Positions 8,968 through 19,228 of a stretch of DNA of 64,000 nt are shown in pieces. The notes below the pieces were generated by a model. The model worked only from the letters and a program-made list of their open reading frames with translations. It was not told the origin of the DNA and did no database searches. The DNA is from Acinetobacter silvestris (GTDB lineage Bacteria > Pseudomonadota > Gammaproteobacteria > Pseudomonadales > Moraxellaceae). The position numbers were made by a program, and so were the translations under genes. The stretch lies in the NCBI RefSeq assembly GCF_002135235.1, contig NZ_NEGB01000001.1, positions 620,001 to 684,000 on the forward strand. Reading direction: 5' to 3'. Each line of letters starts with the position of its first letter. The stretch's first letter is position 1.

Positions 8968-9600
8968 TTAGAACTTAATGACATTCAAAGGAGAAATGAG
9001 CCATAAAATCAATAAAATATTTAGACCTATAGTACAAAAATAGATTTTCCTAAACGGTTGTTTTTGTGTTTTATGACGTAACTTTTGTTGTGCGAGCCAA
9101 GCCGTTGGCCAACCACCCAAAAATGATAAGATATGCAAGGTATTTTCAGGTACACGTCTATCCCCATTCTGGGCCGCTTCTTTATCTTGAGAATAGAACC
9201 AATACGTCATCATATTCATCAGCATAATGAAGAGCAGTACCATACCGCTCAGCAAACTCGTTACTGCAAATATGCCCAGAAAAATAATATAAAGTCCGGA
9301 GAAAATTTGCATGGGTTGTAGTGTTGCAGAGTTTTGCTGCTGAGACGACTGTTGCTGTGCGGCTTGACCAGTTTTTTGCGTCTGTGATGCTTTTAAATAG
9401 GTGACTTGTTTGGCGTTAAAACGCCCCTGACCATCCAATTGCACCACATATTCCAAGGCACATCCCACAATCGGTCTGGGCCCTTGTCGTGCAAAATCCT
9501 TAATATGTAAAAATACACGATCTTTCGATGCATCATTAGGTTGAATAAAGCCGTAACCTTTATCATCAAACCATTCAATTAAACGTCCCTGATCGCGCAT
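8968..9600 (-). CDS. cold-shock domain fused to DUF1294 membrane domain
   Basis: A 210-residue two-domain protein. Residues 1-70 form an OB-fold cold-shock domain with the RNP1 motif KGYGFIQP and RNP2-like VFLHIKDF. After a Q/S-rich linker the C-terminal 100 residues form three hydrophobic helices with the DUF1294 signature GGWPTAWLAQQKLRHKTQK. Such fusions are known in proteobacteria; a membrane-tethered nucleic-acid-binding protein is the plain reading. The ATG at 9600 is followed by the usual MRDQGRLIEWFDD start. Confidence 0.85.
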   Translation of the reverse strand: MRDQGRLIEWFDDKGYGFIQPNDASKDRVFLHIKDFARQGPRPIVGCALEYVVQLDGQGRFNAKQVTYLKASQTQKTGQAAQQQSSQQQNSATLQPMQIFSGLYIIFLGIFAVTSLLSGMVLLFIMLMNMMTYWFYSQDKEAAQNGDRRVPENTLHILSFLGGWPTAWLAQQKLRHKTQKQPFRKIYFCTIGLNILLILWLISPLNVIKF

Positions 9601-9639
9601 TTATGATCCCCTGAAACTTTTAAAGCAAACTGCTTAGAT

Positions 9640-10590
9640 TTAAGCTGTAACAAATTTGAGCCGTTCGATCAACATATTACGCATTTCCTGCGGATTTTTT
9701 TGCAAAATATCCTCGCCAGTACGTCCATCCTCACTATTTTTTTGCGCAATCTGCAAGCGCATCATCCAAAAACGTCCTGCTGCCATTGCCAAATATAGCT
9801 CTAAACATGCTTTTTCATCCATGGTTAAAGGACGAATCGTTTCATAGGCTTCGATAAAACGCTGGGCTTTCTCTTCATTCAATGTCACTTGTGGATATTC
9901 GGTACAAAAATCATTTAAAGTGATCGCGATATCAAACAATAATTCATCTTTATTTAATTCATAAAAATCAAGAATTCCGTTCAATTGATTACCATCAAAT
10001 AGTGTATTGTCACGGAATAAATCGGAATGGATAAAACCTTTAGGACGATTAGGATACATTGCCGTTAAAGCATCATATAAGCCCAATAAATTATTCAGAA
10101 TAGTTTGATCGGCTTGATCCAATGTCGGTTTGATCTCTCTGGCTACATTACGCCAATAGCGATGGTCACGATATTCAGCACGTTCTAAAGGGAAATCTTG
10201 AAGTGCTACATGCATTTGGGCTTGTGCAATCGCAATGGCTTGCACTTGTTCAATATTTGCAGGCATCGGATGATCGCCCATTAAACGGGGAGCAATTTGA
10301 GCAGGCTTCTCTTTTAAAATATGAATTGCTTTGCCACTATGCTTTAAAGGAACAGGTACAGCCAAACCATGTTTCCCCAAATGTTCCAATACGGGAACCA
10401 GCTCCCCCGCCCCTTGTTCATCGATATTTTCAAACAATGTCAGTACAAACTGAGTGCCATTTTCGCACACAATAAAGTAGTTGGTATTTTGTACGCCTCC
10501 TTGAATGGGAATCAGGTCAATCACCTCTAATCCATAAGGTGCTGCAAAAGCCTGAACTTCCTGTAAACTCAAAGTGGTATAAACCGACAT
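9640..10590 (-). CDS. thrB: homoserine kinase, type II (APH-like fold)
   Basis: Phosphorylates homoserine for threonine synthesis. At 316 residues it belongs to the aminoglycoside-phosphotransferase-like ThrB used by Pseudomonas and Acinetobacter rather than the GHMP type of enterobacteria. The N-terminus has IQGGVQNTNYFI (nucleotide loop), and the catalytic loop is GFIHSDLFRDNTLFD near residue 185, with LNGILDFYE supplying the metal-binding Asp. It is divergent from hisF across a 113-bp promoter region. Confidence 0.92.
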   Translation of the reverse strand: MSVYTTLSLQEVQAFAAPYGLEVIDLIPIQGGVQNTNYFIVCENGTQFVLTLFENIDEQGAGELVPVLEHLGKHGLAVPVPLKHSGKAIHILKEKPAQIAPRLMGDHPMPANIEQVQAIAIAQAQMHVALQDFPLERAEYRDHRYWRNVAREIKPTLDQADQTILNNLLGLYDALTAMYPNRPKGFIHSDLFRDNTLFDGNQLNGILDFYELNKDELLFDIAITLNDFCTEYPQVTLNEEKAQRFIEAYETIRPLTMDEKACLELYLAMAAGRFWMMRLQIAQKNSEDGRTGEDILQKNPQEMRNMLIERLKFVTA

Positions 10591-10703
10591 AGAAAACCTG
10601 CAAAAAAACTTACATAAGTTTGATAGAATAACCGCTTCGACTATCGAGGTGTAGCACCTGAGTCGCTAAGTTTCATAATCGACTGTTATTTTTGGAAAAA
10701 ATT

Positions 10704-11462
10704 ATGCTTGCTAAACGTATTATTCCTTGCCTAGACGTAGATAATGGTCGTGTGGTGAAAGGTGTACAGTTTCTTGATATTCGTGATGCAGGTGATCCTG
10801 TTGAGGTAGCACGTCGTTATAATGAACAAGGTGCTGACGAAATCACCTTCTTAGACATTACTGCGACCTCGAATGGTCGTGACACAACTTATCGTACCGT
10901 TGAACGTATGGCCGAAACCGTCTTTGTTCCTTTAACTGTCGGCGGTGGTGTTCGTAAAGTCGAAGACATTCGTCTGCTATTAAATGCCGGTGCTGATAAA
11001 GTCAGTATTAACTCGGCAGCAGTATTTAACCCAGAATTTGTACAAGAAGCTTCACAGCGTTTTGGTGCACAATGTATTGTGGTTGCCATTGATGCGAAAA
11101 AAACTGGCGACAATAAATGGGAAATTTTCACCCATGGCGGTCGTAAAGCAACAGGGATTGATGCGATTGATTGGGCAGTCAAAATGGCTGAGTTTGGTGC
11201 GGGTGAGTTACTCATTACCTCGATGGATGCTGATGGTACCAAAGCAGGTTATGATCTTAAATTAATGCGTCAAATCAATGACCGTGTCACGATTCCAACC
11301 ATTGCCTCAGGTGGTGTCGGATGTTTACAACATTTGGCCGATGGTATTTTACAAGGTGGCGCAGATGCCGTTCTTGCAGCATCCATTTTCCATTTTGGTC
11401 AACATACCATTCCTGAAGCGAAACAGTATCTTGCAGCACAAGGCATTGAGATGCGTCTTTAA
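10704..11462 (+). CDS. hisF: imidazole glycerol phosphate synthase, cyclase subunit
   Basis: Partner of HisH; a 252-residue TIM barrel that converts PRFAR plus ammonia to imidazoleglycerol phosphate and AICAR. Catalytic Asp11 lies in [16 protein letters not shown] and Asp130 in VVAIDAKK; phosphate loops TVGGGVRK and IASGGVG are present. I use the ATG at 10704 (MLAKRIIPC) because it matches the family; an upstream in-frame start adds four residues. The 113 bp shared with thrB contains a small AGGTG/CACCT hairpin at 10648-10660. Confidence 0.97.
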   Translation: MLAKRIIPCLDVDNGRVVKGVQFLDIRDAGDPVEVARRYNEQGADEITFLDITATSNGRDTTYRTVERMAETVFVPLTVGGGVRKVEDIRLLLNAGADKVSINSAAVFNPEFVQEASQRFGAQCIVVAIDAKKTGDNKWEIFTHGGRKATGIDAIDWAVKMAEFGAGELLITSMDADGTKAGYDLKLMRQINDRVTIPTIASGGVGCLQHLADGILQGGADAVLAASIFHFGQHTIPEAKQYLAAQGIEMRL

Positions 11463-11484
11463 TTCATATATTGATCATCAGACT

Positions 11485-11515
11485 AAAAAAGAGTGTTTAA
11501 ATAACACTCTTTTTT
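11485..11515 (+). terminator. terminator of hisF
   Basis: AAAAAAGAGTGTT / AACACTCTTTTTT with a 5-base loop. Confidence 0.85.
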
Positions 11516-11535
11516 GATTCAGCATAATTTTAGAT

Positions 11536-11560
11536 AAAAAAAAGGAGTCTTGACGACTCC
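11536..11560 (-). terminator. terminator on minus strand
   Basis: On the minus strand GGAGTC / GACTCC is followed by eight T. It probably ends the transcript of the hydroxylase gene at 11785, about 225 bp upstream. Between 11561 and 11784 I see no credible gene. Confidence 0.6.
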
Positions 11561-11784
11561 CTATAAACCAAAAAACTACAGCGTATGGCTTATCAAATAT
11601 ATATGCTTCTTCAGCACAGAGACTATAACCAAAGCACTTGACTAAATATTGACAAAAAAAACTTATTTTTTGACCAATTACGACATGAGCCAATTAAAAC
11701 AAAATCATCGTAGGATTATTCAAACCATCAACAAACACGTTTTCAATGTCATCAAGCATAATTTCAGGCTATACCTTTTAGAAA

Positions 11785-12423
11785 TCAAGCAACTGAATCA
11801 ATTGAACTTTCTTGTTCTCGATGAACTAATTTTGGTGTTTTCTCGACCCACTTCGCTGGAAAATATTTTTCAACCTGACTTGAAAGCCAATTTGATACTG
11901 GAGTTGGTAATTGGACTCCAAGTGGATTCTGTTCTTTTAAGTCGATAGATGAAATCACTCGCGTACCCAAAATATAGTCAAACCATGGTTTAGTCACACA
12001 CCAATTGGCATCTTGGTTTGAATTCATATGATGATCATAATGCCAAGGAATTTTTTTCATGGCCCAATCTGGTTCTAAATGTGCACGACGATGAATATAG
12101 TAATAATTACATGCGCTATACAGTGATGCTGCAACCATACCTTTGGAAATAGGATAAAAAATAAGACTCGCAGCACCAGCAACAACGGCTAAAGAAACAA
12201 TCTCATTTTTAGTACGCCAGTTGGAAATTCCCTGTACATAGCCATCATCATGAAAATCTTGTTTACGAACTTCACGATGGTGTTCCCAATGTGATTTCAT
12301 ACTATCTGGCACTGGGCTATAACGTGGCTGACCAGTTCGATGTGTGCCATGTAAAATAAACTTATGCGCAACCCATTCGAAGCCATTGGCGACGACTAAA
12401 CCGAATAAAAAGCCTTTTAACAT
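11785..12423 (-). CDS. fatty acid hydroxylase / sterol desaturase superfamily membrane protein
   Basis: A 212-residue protein with the histidine clusters that bind the diiron centre of this superfamily: HKFILHGTH, SHWEHHREVRK, HRRAH and WHYDHHM. Hydrophobic segments flank them (about 1-20 and 75-110), placing the active site at the inner membrane. It inserts oxygen into or desaturates a lipid substrate; which one is not known. The ATG at 12423 has GGAGAT seven bases before it. It is divergent from an AraC-type regulator that may control it. Confidence 0.82.
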   Translation of the reverse strand: MLKGFLFGLVVANGFEWVAHKFILHGTHRTGQPRYSPVPDSMKSHWEHHREVRKQDFHDDGYVQGISNWRTKNEIVSLAVVAGAASLIFYPISKGMVAASLYSACNYYYIHRRAHLEPDWAMKKIPWHYDHHMNSNQDANWCVTKPWFDYILGTRVISSIDLKEQNPLGVQLPTPVSNWLSSQVEKYFPAKWVEKTPKLVHREQESSIDSVA

Positions 12424-12730
12424 CGTAGTATCTCCATATTCTTTAAACTCAATATAATGGAGTCCAAGACGAAAATATTGACCGCCTTACGATCTTGCAT
12501 TGACAAATTACGACATAATTTTTATGGTATTCATCCATTCATTTCAGCATAACACTATGCCTATTTAAATTTTTGAACTCATTCAATGCCATCAATTACA
12601 CTGAAATATCTCGATTCAGATGCAATACTATTTACTGTATTCTGCTGTTTTTAATGTCGATCATCAGCAAAATATGTTAAAAATATAGAAGGAATTAAAC
12701 ATTTTAAGACAATAAAAAAGATGACTTAAC
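12424..12730. promoter_or_regulatory. divergent intergenic region (307 bp)
   Basis: AT-rich DNA between the hydroxylase gene and the AraC gene. It should hold both promoters. The string TTACGACATAATTT near 12508 resembles one upstream at 16207 (ACGACATAATTTGTCGT). No convincing operator repeat or hidden gene is seen. Confidence 0.4.
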
Positions 12731-13732
12731 ATGCAGCAACTAAAAGACTATACGGGAACCGTCTACGGAGGACTTGGGCATCTACTCTATGCTTACAGCC
12801 AGACCAAAGGCTTGCTCATTTCAGAACGCTTAAAACAAGTACAAAACTTAGAACGTTTTGATTTTAGTATTTGGCGAGAACTCTTAAATGAGATTGCCCT
12901 GCAAGTCTCCAGCCCAGCGCTCGGTTTAGAAATTGCTGAATTTGTGCAACCTAAACATTTAGGGATTATTGCCTATATTGCACAATCTTGTGACACCCTC
13001 GGTGAAGCTTTAGCCCGTTATTATGATTTCCATCGTCTCATTTATGATGGTAGCCCACTGAAAGTGGAACTCAGTGAAAAATATTTAGCCATTCGCTGGG
13101 ATGAATTACCTGCACATTTGACCACACAAGTCACCGATGAAATTGCTTTGGCGTTAATGGTGCAATTCCTCAAACAATTTTTAGAGTTTGAGCATATTGT
13201 GATTCATGAAGTCAATTTCACCCATGCTTTAGCCAAAAATTTGAATTTTTATGAACGCTATTTTCAGTGTAAAGTTAGATTTAAACAGCCCAAAGTTGAA
13301 CTAATTTTTCCAATTAATTTTTTATCGACTCCCATCAAACATGCTGATCAAACCCTACAAAGCTTATTAAAACAACAGGCCCAAGCACTACTAGAAAAAC
13401 TACCTCACTCAACGCAATTAGATGAACGCTTACAACAAAGTATTCTCAAAGGGTTACAAAGAAATAATTATCAAATTGAAGATATTGCCACTCAACTGAA
13501 TATGTCGGTGCGCCAACTACAACGGCATTTACAGAGCCAAAATACGACCTATCAACAACGAATACAACAAGTTCGACAAATTCTAGCAACTCAATATTTA
13601 CAAGATCCGCATTTAAGCTTACATGAAATTGCCCTACTCCTCAGTTATTCGGAACAAAGTGCTTTTCAACGGGCATTCAAAAACTGGATGGGCATCACGC
13701 CACAGCAATGGCGACAAAAAACAAACAAATAG
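12731..13732 (+). CDS. AraC-family transcriptional regulator (OruR/ArgR-like architecture)
   Basis: A 333-residue regulator. The N-terminal 200 residues match the 'arabinose-binding domain of AraC, N-term' layout used by OruR-type and virulence regulators (ALGLEIAEFVQPKHLGIIAY near 65-85). The C-terminal AraC DNA-binding domain has two helix-turn-helices: IEDIATQLNMSVRQLQRHL (about 252-270) and LHEIALLLSYSEQSAFQRAF (about 300-320). It is divergent from the hydroxylase gene, its most likely target, with an effector probably related to that substrate (inference). Confidence 0.86.
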   Translation: MQQLKDYTGTVYGGLGHLLYAYSQTKGLLISERLKQVQNLERFDFSIWRELLNEIALQVSSPALGLEIAEFVQPKHLGIIAYIAQSCDTLGEALARYYDFHRLIYDGSPLKVELSEKYLAIRWDELPAHLTTQVTDEIALALMVQFLKQFLEFEHIVIHEVNFTHALAKNLNFYERYFQCKVRFKQPKVELIFPINFLSTPIKHADQTLQSLLKQQAQALLEKLPHSTQLDERLQQSILKGLQRNNYQIEDIATQLNMSVRQLQRHLQSQNTTYQQRIQQVRQILATQYLQDPHLSLHEIALLLSYSEQSAFQRAFKNWMGITPQQWRQKTNK

Positions 13733-13846
13733 GGATTAAAATATCTTGTCTTCCAATACAATAAAAATAAAATGAGATTAAAATTTAAGCTAAATATAAA
13801 TAATATTCCTCATCATCTCGCTTAAAAACAACAACAGGAAATCAAT

Positions 13847-14542
13847 ATGAATAAATATTTTGCAGAATTGATCGGTACTTTTTGGCTGGTTTTCGGAGGT
13901 TGCGGCAGTGCAGTTCTTGCAGCAGCATATCCAGAACTGGGTATTGGCTTTGCAGGTGTTGCACTTGCATTCGGTTTAACGGTTCTCACCGGCGCTTATG
14001 CTTTAGGACACATTTCAGGTGGGCATTTCAATCCAGCAATTAGCATTGGCTTATGGGCAGGTGGTCGTTTTGAGGCAAAAAATGTAGCTCCTTATATTGT
14101 GGCCCAAGTCATTGGCGGTACTTTTGCAGCTTTCATTTTATATATGATTGTACAAGGTCAAGCTGGCTTCATGGGTGTCGGTAGCTTTGCAACCAATGGT
14201 TTTGGTGACCTGTCTCCAGGTAAATACTCTATGACCTCTGCATTAATCATTGAAATCGTGCTATCTGCAGGATTCCTCATTGTGATTATGGGTGCAACAG
14301 ATCAACGTGCACCCGCAGGTTTTGCCCCGATTGCCATTGGTCTTGCCTTAACGCTCATTCACTTAATCAGTATTCCTGTCACCAATACCTCAGTTAATCC
14401 TGCTCGAAGCACGGCAGTGGCTCTATTTGCTGAAACGGCAGCTTTAAGCCAACTCTGGTTATTCTGGGTTGCACCCATTGTTGGTGCAATTCTTGGTGCA
14501 CTCATTTATAAAGGCGTTGCGGGTGAGCAACCCACTAAATAA
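13847..14542 (+). CDS. aqpZ: aquaporin Z
   Basis: A 231-residue water channel with six transmembrane helices. Both pore loops are present: GGHFNPAIS and SVNPARST, each with the NPA triad. The water-selective ar/R filter can be read as Phe in the first half, His in [12 protein letters not shown], Thr in NTSVN and the Arg after the second NPA, as in AqpZ rather than glycerol channels. The ATG follows ACAGGAAATCAAT. It is monocistronic with its own terminator. Confidence 0.95.
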   Translation: MNKYFAELIGTFWLVFGGCGSAVLAAAYPELGIGFAGVALAFGLTVLTGAYALGHISGGHFNPAISIGLWAGGRFEAKNVAPYIVAQVIGGTFAAFILYMIVQGQAGFMGVGSFATNGFGDLSPGKYSMTSALIIEIVLSAGFLIVIMGATDQRAPAGFAPIAIGLALTLIHLISIPVTNTSVNPARSTAVALFAETAALSQLWLFWVAPIVGAILGALIYKGVAGEQPTK

Positions 14543-14554
14543 GCATTGAATATT

Positions 14555-14594
14555 GAACCCTCAGTCTGCATAAACAAACTAAGGGTTCTGTTCA
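14555..14594 (+). terminator. terminator of aqpZ
   Basis: GAACCCTCAGTCTG / CAAACTAAGGGTTC hairpin, followed by a T-rich stretch. Confidence 0.6.
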
Positions 14595-14608
14595 TTTTGA
14601 GCACTCAA

Positions 14609-14854
14609 TTAAAGAAAAGGATTTTCTATTTCACCTTCATTTTTTCTTTCAATTTTTTCAGGCAAATTTTGCTCTTTTTCTAAACTTGCAACAATTTCAT
14701 TAATATAGCCTTGCAAGGCTTGCGCTGCTTTTAAACCATGTTGATCCTTAGTAATTTGTAAATTTCCATAGATACTCACACAGTCTTCCTGATTTTCTAA
14801 AGTTAAATCATGAATTGCATGCGACTCAACCCCATTTTCAAACGCTTTAAACAT
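14609..14854 (-). CDS. conserved-looking small protein, unknown
   Basis: An 81-residue acidic soluble protein if translation begins at ATG 14854 (MFKAFENGVES), which has an AGAGAG stretch upstream; an in-frame ATG at 14881 would add nine residues but has no ribosome site. The middle (DCVSIYGNLQITKDQHGLKA) and the predicted helix AAQALQGYINEIVASLEKEQ give no domain I recognise. Codon use is like its neighbours. It may be co-transcribed with nothing; the nuclease gene lies downstream on the same strand with a 65-bp gap. Confidence 0.65.
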   Translation of the reverse strand: MFKAFENGVESHAIHDLTLENQEDCVSIYGNLQITKDQHGLKAAQALQGYINEIVASLEKEQNLPEKIERKNEGEIENPFL

Positions 14855-14919
14855 GACGATTATTCTCTCTGTTTTAGTCATATTCTATAAATAACGCGTA
14901 TTCACGCCTTATCGCAACA

Positions 14920-16005
14920 TTATTTCAATAATTGCATTAAATATTGCAATAAAGCATCGGTTAATTGCTTCACCAATGCATGCTGTGTGTGCTGATCAAT
15001 ATTCGGTAAAGTCACATCCGCATTTAAACTACTCTTCTCAGCTTGGAATTGCTTCTGTACAGCCAATAACTGCTCAGCAGAAATAGCTTCGGCACACTGA
15101 CTTTCAGCATCCCAATGTGAATATTCAATTTCTTGATTGGCTTTAACCTGAGTCGCTTTCAAAGGTAATTTATAGGTATTACGCTTTTGCTCTTCAGTCA
15201 ATTGCGGGAAAATATTGATTCCTACCAGCTCTTCAAGTTGGCACACGCTGATCACTTTGACTTGTAAAGAATTATTATTCGGTGCGAGATAGGCACCAAT
15301 TTTTCCAGATTTAGGCATATAAATGGCTTTAAACACCGCAGTCGGTACAATCACACCATTACCAATCGTTTTAAGCTTTTGCCCAGAAAAAACTGGACCT
15401 GTAACAACATACACATCTTGTTTTTGTTTGGTCACGATAGCACGCGTTGCCTCTTCTAATTCACGCCAAACTTGCTGATTATTTTTGGGTGCTTGCGGAA
15501 CCATATTGGCCAAAGAGAAACTGTCTGCTTGTGATTGTTTATCTGGCATATCAGCATTGGGTGACATATGTCCACGATCATACCCTGAACCTTTATAATC
15601 AGATAATGAAGCACGATGACTCGCACTTAAACGTGTTTCTTCATGAAAACTATCTTCACGCTTAATTTTCTGACTTAAGCGAGTAGGCGATAAATACTCT
15701 GCCGACCATAAAGGTGTTTTTGAAATACCTGAATACATCACATTAAAACCATTAAAACACAATGCAGAACTATTTTTTTGTAGGCTGGCTTTGGTTAGAA
15801 ATGGCGGTTCACTTCGGTAAAATTGATTTAAACAGGATGAGTTTGCCGTCTTGGTAAATGGCATATATTGAGCAATTTTTTCCTGCCCAAACGCAATTGC
15901 AAAACTTCCAGTGGCAATAACACCCAAAACAATTTTGACCAATGAATTTTTCAATACATTTTTCCCTAACTTAAGTCCACTATTCGCACTACTTTTTTGC
16001 GCCAT
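14920..16005 (-). CDS. DNA/RNA non-specific endonuclease (NucA/EndoG family), exported
   Basis: A 361-residue nuclease. The active-site motif DRGHMSPNAD (about 144-153) carries the catalytic His, and the metal-binding Asn lies in FSLANMVPQAPKNNQQ about 25 residues further on. An N-terminal hydrophobic segment (VKIVLGVIATGSFAIAFG, about 24-41) looks like a signal anchor, so the enzyme is probably periplasmic or secreted. The C-terminal 60 residues are a predicted helical extension (LLAVQKQFQAEKSSL) not part of the core. Likely role is extracellular nucleic-acid use or processing. Confidence 0.88.
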   Translation of the reverse strand: MAQKSSANSGLKLGKNVLKNSLVKIVLGVIATGSFAIAFGQEKIAQYMPFTKTANSSCLNQFYRSEPPFLTKASLQKNSSALCFNGFNVMYSGISKTPLWSAEYLSPTRLSQKIKREDSFHEETRLSASHRASLSDYKGSGYDRGHMSPNADMPDKQSQADSFSLANMVPQAPKNNQQVWRELEEATRAIVTKQKQDVYVVTGPVFSGQKLKTIGNGVIVPTAVFKAIYMPKSGKIGAYLAPNNNSLQVKVISVCQLEELVGINIFPQLTEEQKRNTYKLPLKATQVKANQEIEYSHWDAESQCAEAISAEQLLAVQKQFQAEKSSLNADVTLPNIDQHTQHALVKQLTDALLQYLMQLLK

Positions 16006-16244
16006 TTCATCTACAGATATTTGAATTTAAATCCACTGGGCAAGCCACCGCATAGATAAACCGTCTATAACTTCTACTTAATGCAACAATACAATCTATA
16101 AAATTGTTGTGTTACAGAAAAGTCCTGTCTAAAAGCAATCAAATTACTTTCATTTAAAATATCCGCTCTATTATGATACTTTCACTACCCTTAAGCGATC
16201 ATTCAACGACATAATTTGTCGTAGTATTGAACACATGAACATAA

Positions 16245-16271
16245 AAAAGCCAAGTTTATACTTGGCTTTTA
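16245..16271 (-). terminator. terminator of kup
   Basis: AAGCCAAGT / ACTTGGCTT stem with T runs on both sides, 25 bp downstream of the kup stop. The rest of the 291-bp gap before the nuclease gene holds only AT-rich sequence and a small ACGACA/TGTCGT hairpin at 16206-16222. Confidence 0.85.
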
Positions 16272-16296
16272 TTTCATTTTATTCTATTGATTTCAA

Positions 16297-18177
16297 TTAA
16301 ATCTCAATTTGACTGCCCATTTCCACAACTCGGTTCGGTGGGATTTGATAAAAATCACTCACTGGACTGGTATTACGTTGCATGGAAATAAACAGTTTTT
16401 CACGCCATGGCGCCATACCATCACCGACAGTATGAATTAAACGATCACGTGAAATAAAGAAACTCACTTGCATCAGATCCAGTTCAAAGCCGACTTGGTC
16501 ATAAGCCAATTGTAACGCTTCTGGAATATTAGGTTGGTCTTTAAAACCATAATAGACAAAAATTCGGTAAAAACGTTCATCCAACTTTTCAACACAGACA
16601 CGTTCAATTTCTGGTACATAAGGTACATCACGAATCATAACCGTCACCATGATATTGCGTTCATGTAGGACTTTATTGTGCTTGATGTTATGCAACAGCG
16701 CATGTGGAACAATATTCGGTGTTCCTGTTAAAAACACCGCTTGACCAGGCACAATTAATGACTCATTACTCATATTGATGCTTTTAATAAATAAATCTAT
16801 CGGTAAAGCATCTCTTTCTAAGCGATTAAGGACAATGCTACGCCCTTCTTTCCAAGTCATTAAAATCGTACATACAATTGCACCAATGAGAATTGGCACC
16901 CAGCCACCAGCCATAATTTTCAATGAGGTTGATGCGACAAAGAAAAAATCGATGAATAAAAAAGGAATTGCAAAAAGAGCAATTTTCCACAGCGGCCAGC
17001 GCCATAAACCATAGGCTAAAAAGGAGATTAAAATCGTGCTACAGAGCATGGTCATGGTCACTGCAACCCCATAAGCACTGGCTAAGTTGGCACTATTTTG
17101 GAACAATAAAATCAAGATTAAGACCGAGACAAAGAGTACCCAATTAATAAAAGGTAAATAAATTTGGCCTTGTTCAACATCAGAAGTATGGTTGACCGTT
17201 AAGCGAGGTAAATAGCGTAATTGAATCGCTTGATTAACCATCGAAAAAACGCCAGTAATAACGGCTTGTGACGCAATGACTGCTGCTGCGGTTGCCAATC
17301 CAATCATGGGATAGAGCCCCCAATCTGGAACCAACAAATAAAATGGATTTTCAATGGCATTTGGATTACGTAGTAATAATGCTCCTTGGCCGGCATAGTT
17401 CAGTAATAAACAAGGTAAAACCACAAAAAACCAAGCCAGCTTAATCGGCATGCGTCCAAAATGCCCCATATCGGCATACAGCGCTTCACCACCTGTTAAC
17501 GTTAGCACCACAGCACCCATGGTTAAAAAGGCAACATAAGGTTGATGAGCGATAAAATTAATGGCCCAATGCGGACTAACCATGGCTAGAATAAAGGGCG
17601 TTTGCACAATACTGAGAATACCCACAGCACCAATGGCTAAAAACCAGGTCAAAGTAATCGGACCAAAGAATTTCCCCATGGTTCCTGTACCATGCCGCTG
17701 TACCAGAAATAATCCTGCCAAAATACCAATAGATAAAGGCATCAACCATTTATTAAACATCGGCGTTGCAATACTCAAACCTTCAATTGCAGACAGTACT
17801 GAAATTGCAGGCGTAATAATGCCATCACCAAAAAATAATGAAGCACCGATAAAACCAAGTGCAATCAGATATATTTTTTTGTCCTCGGCAATACGACTTG
17901 AGCGCAGGTTTAATGCCAGTAAAGACATAATCCCACCTTCACCATTGTTATCTGCTTTCATAATAATGGTGACGTATTTGAAGCTGATGGTGAGCATCAT
18001 GCACCAAAAAATCAGTGATAGGATACCAAGTACAGTTGCTTCTGTAATTGCGATATGTGCAGTAAGAAAACATTGTCTGAGTGCGTATAGCGGGCTGGTT
18101 CCAATATCCCCAAATACAACACCTAATGCCGCTAAGGTGATTGCAGGCAATGCCGCTTTTTTTGCAGTACTTTGCAT
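16297..18177 (-). CDS. kup: Kup low-affinity potassium uptake protein
   Basis: Potassium/proton symporter of the KUP/HAK/KT family in the inner membrane. The N-terminal signature [19 protein letters not shown] starts helix 1, [17 protein letters not shown] lies near residue 110, and about twelve hydrophobic helices are followed by a 180-residue cytoplasmic tail. Starting at ATG 18177 ([12 protein letters not shown]) gives 626 residues, close to the 622 of E. coli Kup; further ATGs at 18201, 18204 and 18222 would lengthen it and cannot be excluded. Kdp in the same window supplies the high-affinity counterpart. Confidence 0.93.
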   Translation of the reverse strand: MQSTAKKAALPAITLAALGVVFGDIGTSPLYALRQCFLTAHIAITEATVLGILSLIFWCMMLTISFKYVTIIMKADNNGEGGIMSLLALNLRSSRIAEDKKIYLIALGFIGASLFFGDGIITPAISVLSAIEGLSIATPMFNKWLMPLSIGILAGLFLVQRHGTGTMGKFFGPITLTWFLAIGAVGILSIVQTPFILAMVSPHWAINFIAHQPYVAFLTMGAVVLTLTGGEALYADMGHFGRMPIKLAWFFVVLPCLLLNYAGQGALLLRNPNAIENPFYLLVPDWGLYPMIGLATAAAVIASQAVITGVFSMVNQAIQLRYLPRLTVNHTSDVEQGQIYLPFINWVLFVSVLILILLFQNSANLASAYGVAVTMTMLCSTILISFLAYGLWRWPLWKIALFAIPFLFIDFFFVASTSLKIMAGGWVPILIGAIVCTILMTWKEGRSIVLNRLERDALPIDLFIKSINMSNESLIVPGQAVFLTGTPNIVPHALLHNIKHNKVLHERNIMVTVMIRDVPYVPEIERVCVEKLDERFYRIFVYYGFKDQPNIPEALQLAYDQVGFELDLMQVSFFISRDRLIHTVGDGMAPWREKLFISMQRNTSPVSDFYQIPPNRVVEMGSQIEI

Positions 18178-18295
18178 ATATTCGTCTTCTAATGTAGACA
18201 TCATTTTTCCGAATAATATCACTGAGCAAAAAAATTTGCTCTAAATCAATTGTTGCTTGGCATAAATCTTTTTTTTGGTTATTATCACTCGCCTT

Positions 18296-18386
18296 GGTGA
18301 AGTGTCCGAGTGGCTTAAGGAGCACGCCTGGAAAGTGTGTATACGTTTATAGCGTATCGAGGGTTCGAATCCCTCTTTCACCGCCA
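18296..18386 (+). tRNA. tRNA-Ser (GGA)
   Basis: A 91-nt class II tRNA with the long variable arm TATACGTTTATAGCGTA. The anticodon loop CTGGAAA gives GGA (serine UCC/UCU). The acceptor stem is GGTGAAG / CTTTCACC-side with encoded GCCA end, and the T loop is GTTCGAA. An integrase remnant begins 184 bp downstream, so this gene is the likely integration site of an island. Confidence 0.97.
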
Positions 18387-18418
18387 AGATTATTTCCAAT
18401 AGCATCTCATGATGTCCT

Positions 18419-18453
18419 AAAAAGCTTAAACTCAAAGGGTTTAAGCTTTTTTT
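18419..18453 (+). terminator. terminator of tRNA-Ser
   Basis: AAAAAGCTTAAAC / GTTTAAGCTTTTT hairpin with T7, 33 bp past the tRNA end. Confidence 0.8.
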
Positions 18454-18497
18454 GTGTCTAATACTATCTACCCTATCTATTGCAATCTCGATATAGC

Positions 18498-18546
18498 TGG
18501 GGGTATAACTGGGGGTATAATAAATTACCCCCATTTTTATACCCCC
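18498..18546. repeat. GGGGGTATAA direct and inverted repeats upstream of integrase
   Basis: GGGGGTATAA occurs twice in direct order (18499-18508, 18511-18520), then TTACCCCC (18525-18532) and TATACCCCC (18538-18546) in inverted order. The set fills the gap between tRNA-Ser and the integrase start and looks like arm-type integrase binding sites or a self-regulating operator. Confidence 0.7.
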
Positions 18547-18569
18547 AAATATCTACGGGAAACGTTGCA

Positions 18570-18755
18570 ATGCTTACAGATGCCAAGGTCAGAAAGATCA
18601 AACCACTAGAAAAGAAAACTAAATATTCTGATGAGAAAGGTATGTATCTGGAAGTTACACCTTCTGGTGGTATGCATTGGCGTATGAAATTTCGCTTCAA
18701 TGGCAAAGAAAATATTTTCAGTATTGGTACGTATCCAGAAACCTCACTTGCTCAA
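18570..18755 (+). pseudogene. P4-type tyrosine integrase, N-terminal remnant
   Basis: Sixty-two residues of the DUF4102 arm-binding domain: MLTDAKVRKIKPL, then YSDEKGMYLEVTPSGG, WRMKFRFNGKE and [12 protein letters not shown]. The family is about 400 residues, so the core-binding and catalytic domains are gone. The frame runs directly into IS3 DNA at 18755/18756 and stops at 18773. Position just after a tRNA-Ser is where such integrases sit. Start ATG 18570 is preceded by ACGGGAA. Confidence 0.85.
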
Positions 18756-19228
18756 ACAACCTGCTTTGTATAAAGATCCTTTGAAGCAGCCAGATATAGC
18801 CATCCTTCGTTTGTCCAAATGTAGGTAATGTCACTTACCCACGCGTGGTTTGGAGTGCTCACGTTAAATTTTTGCTCTAATAAGTTTTTGTAGACGGGAC
18901 GGTTGTGATCACTGTTTGTTGTTCTTTTAAAGCGCTTATGGCGCTTGCAAAAGAGTTTATTGACCTTCTTTATTGTACGTACTGCATATTGGCTAATTTG
19001 AACACCTTGAGCGTGTAAATGCTTACTCAGGCGAATATAGCCATAGCTTTCATTGGTCTCCTGATGTGCTATTTTCACCATGATAGTCTGCTGATTTCTT
19101 CGAATTTGTTTTTGGCTTAAGCCACTTTTCAACCACTCATAAAATCTTGATACTGAAACTTTTAACAGCTTCGCCATCATGGTGATTGGGTATATATCTT
19201 TATACTGTTTCATGCAGGCGTACCTCAC
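18756..19228 (-). pseudogene. IS3-family transposase OrfB, truncated
   Basis: About 157 residues of a usual 270-290. The N-terminal helical part (HTH_21 region, [18 protein letters not shown]) is intact and the first Asp of the DDE triad is present in [16 protein letters not shown]; the second Asp and the Glu are lost. It starts at a GTG overlapping the orfA stop, where a frameshift would normally join OrfA and OrfB. It is broken at 18756. Confidence 0.85.

Noticed and set aside
10889..11242. Long antisense frames inside hisF, copA, kdpB and similar genes
   Set aside because: They mirror the codon pattern of real genes on the other strand and have no independent support.
11478..11693. 71-codon minus-strand frame after hisF
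   Set aside because: It crosses two terminators, has no ribosome site and resembles nothing.
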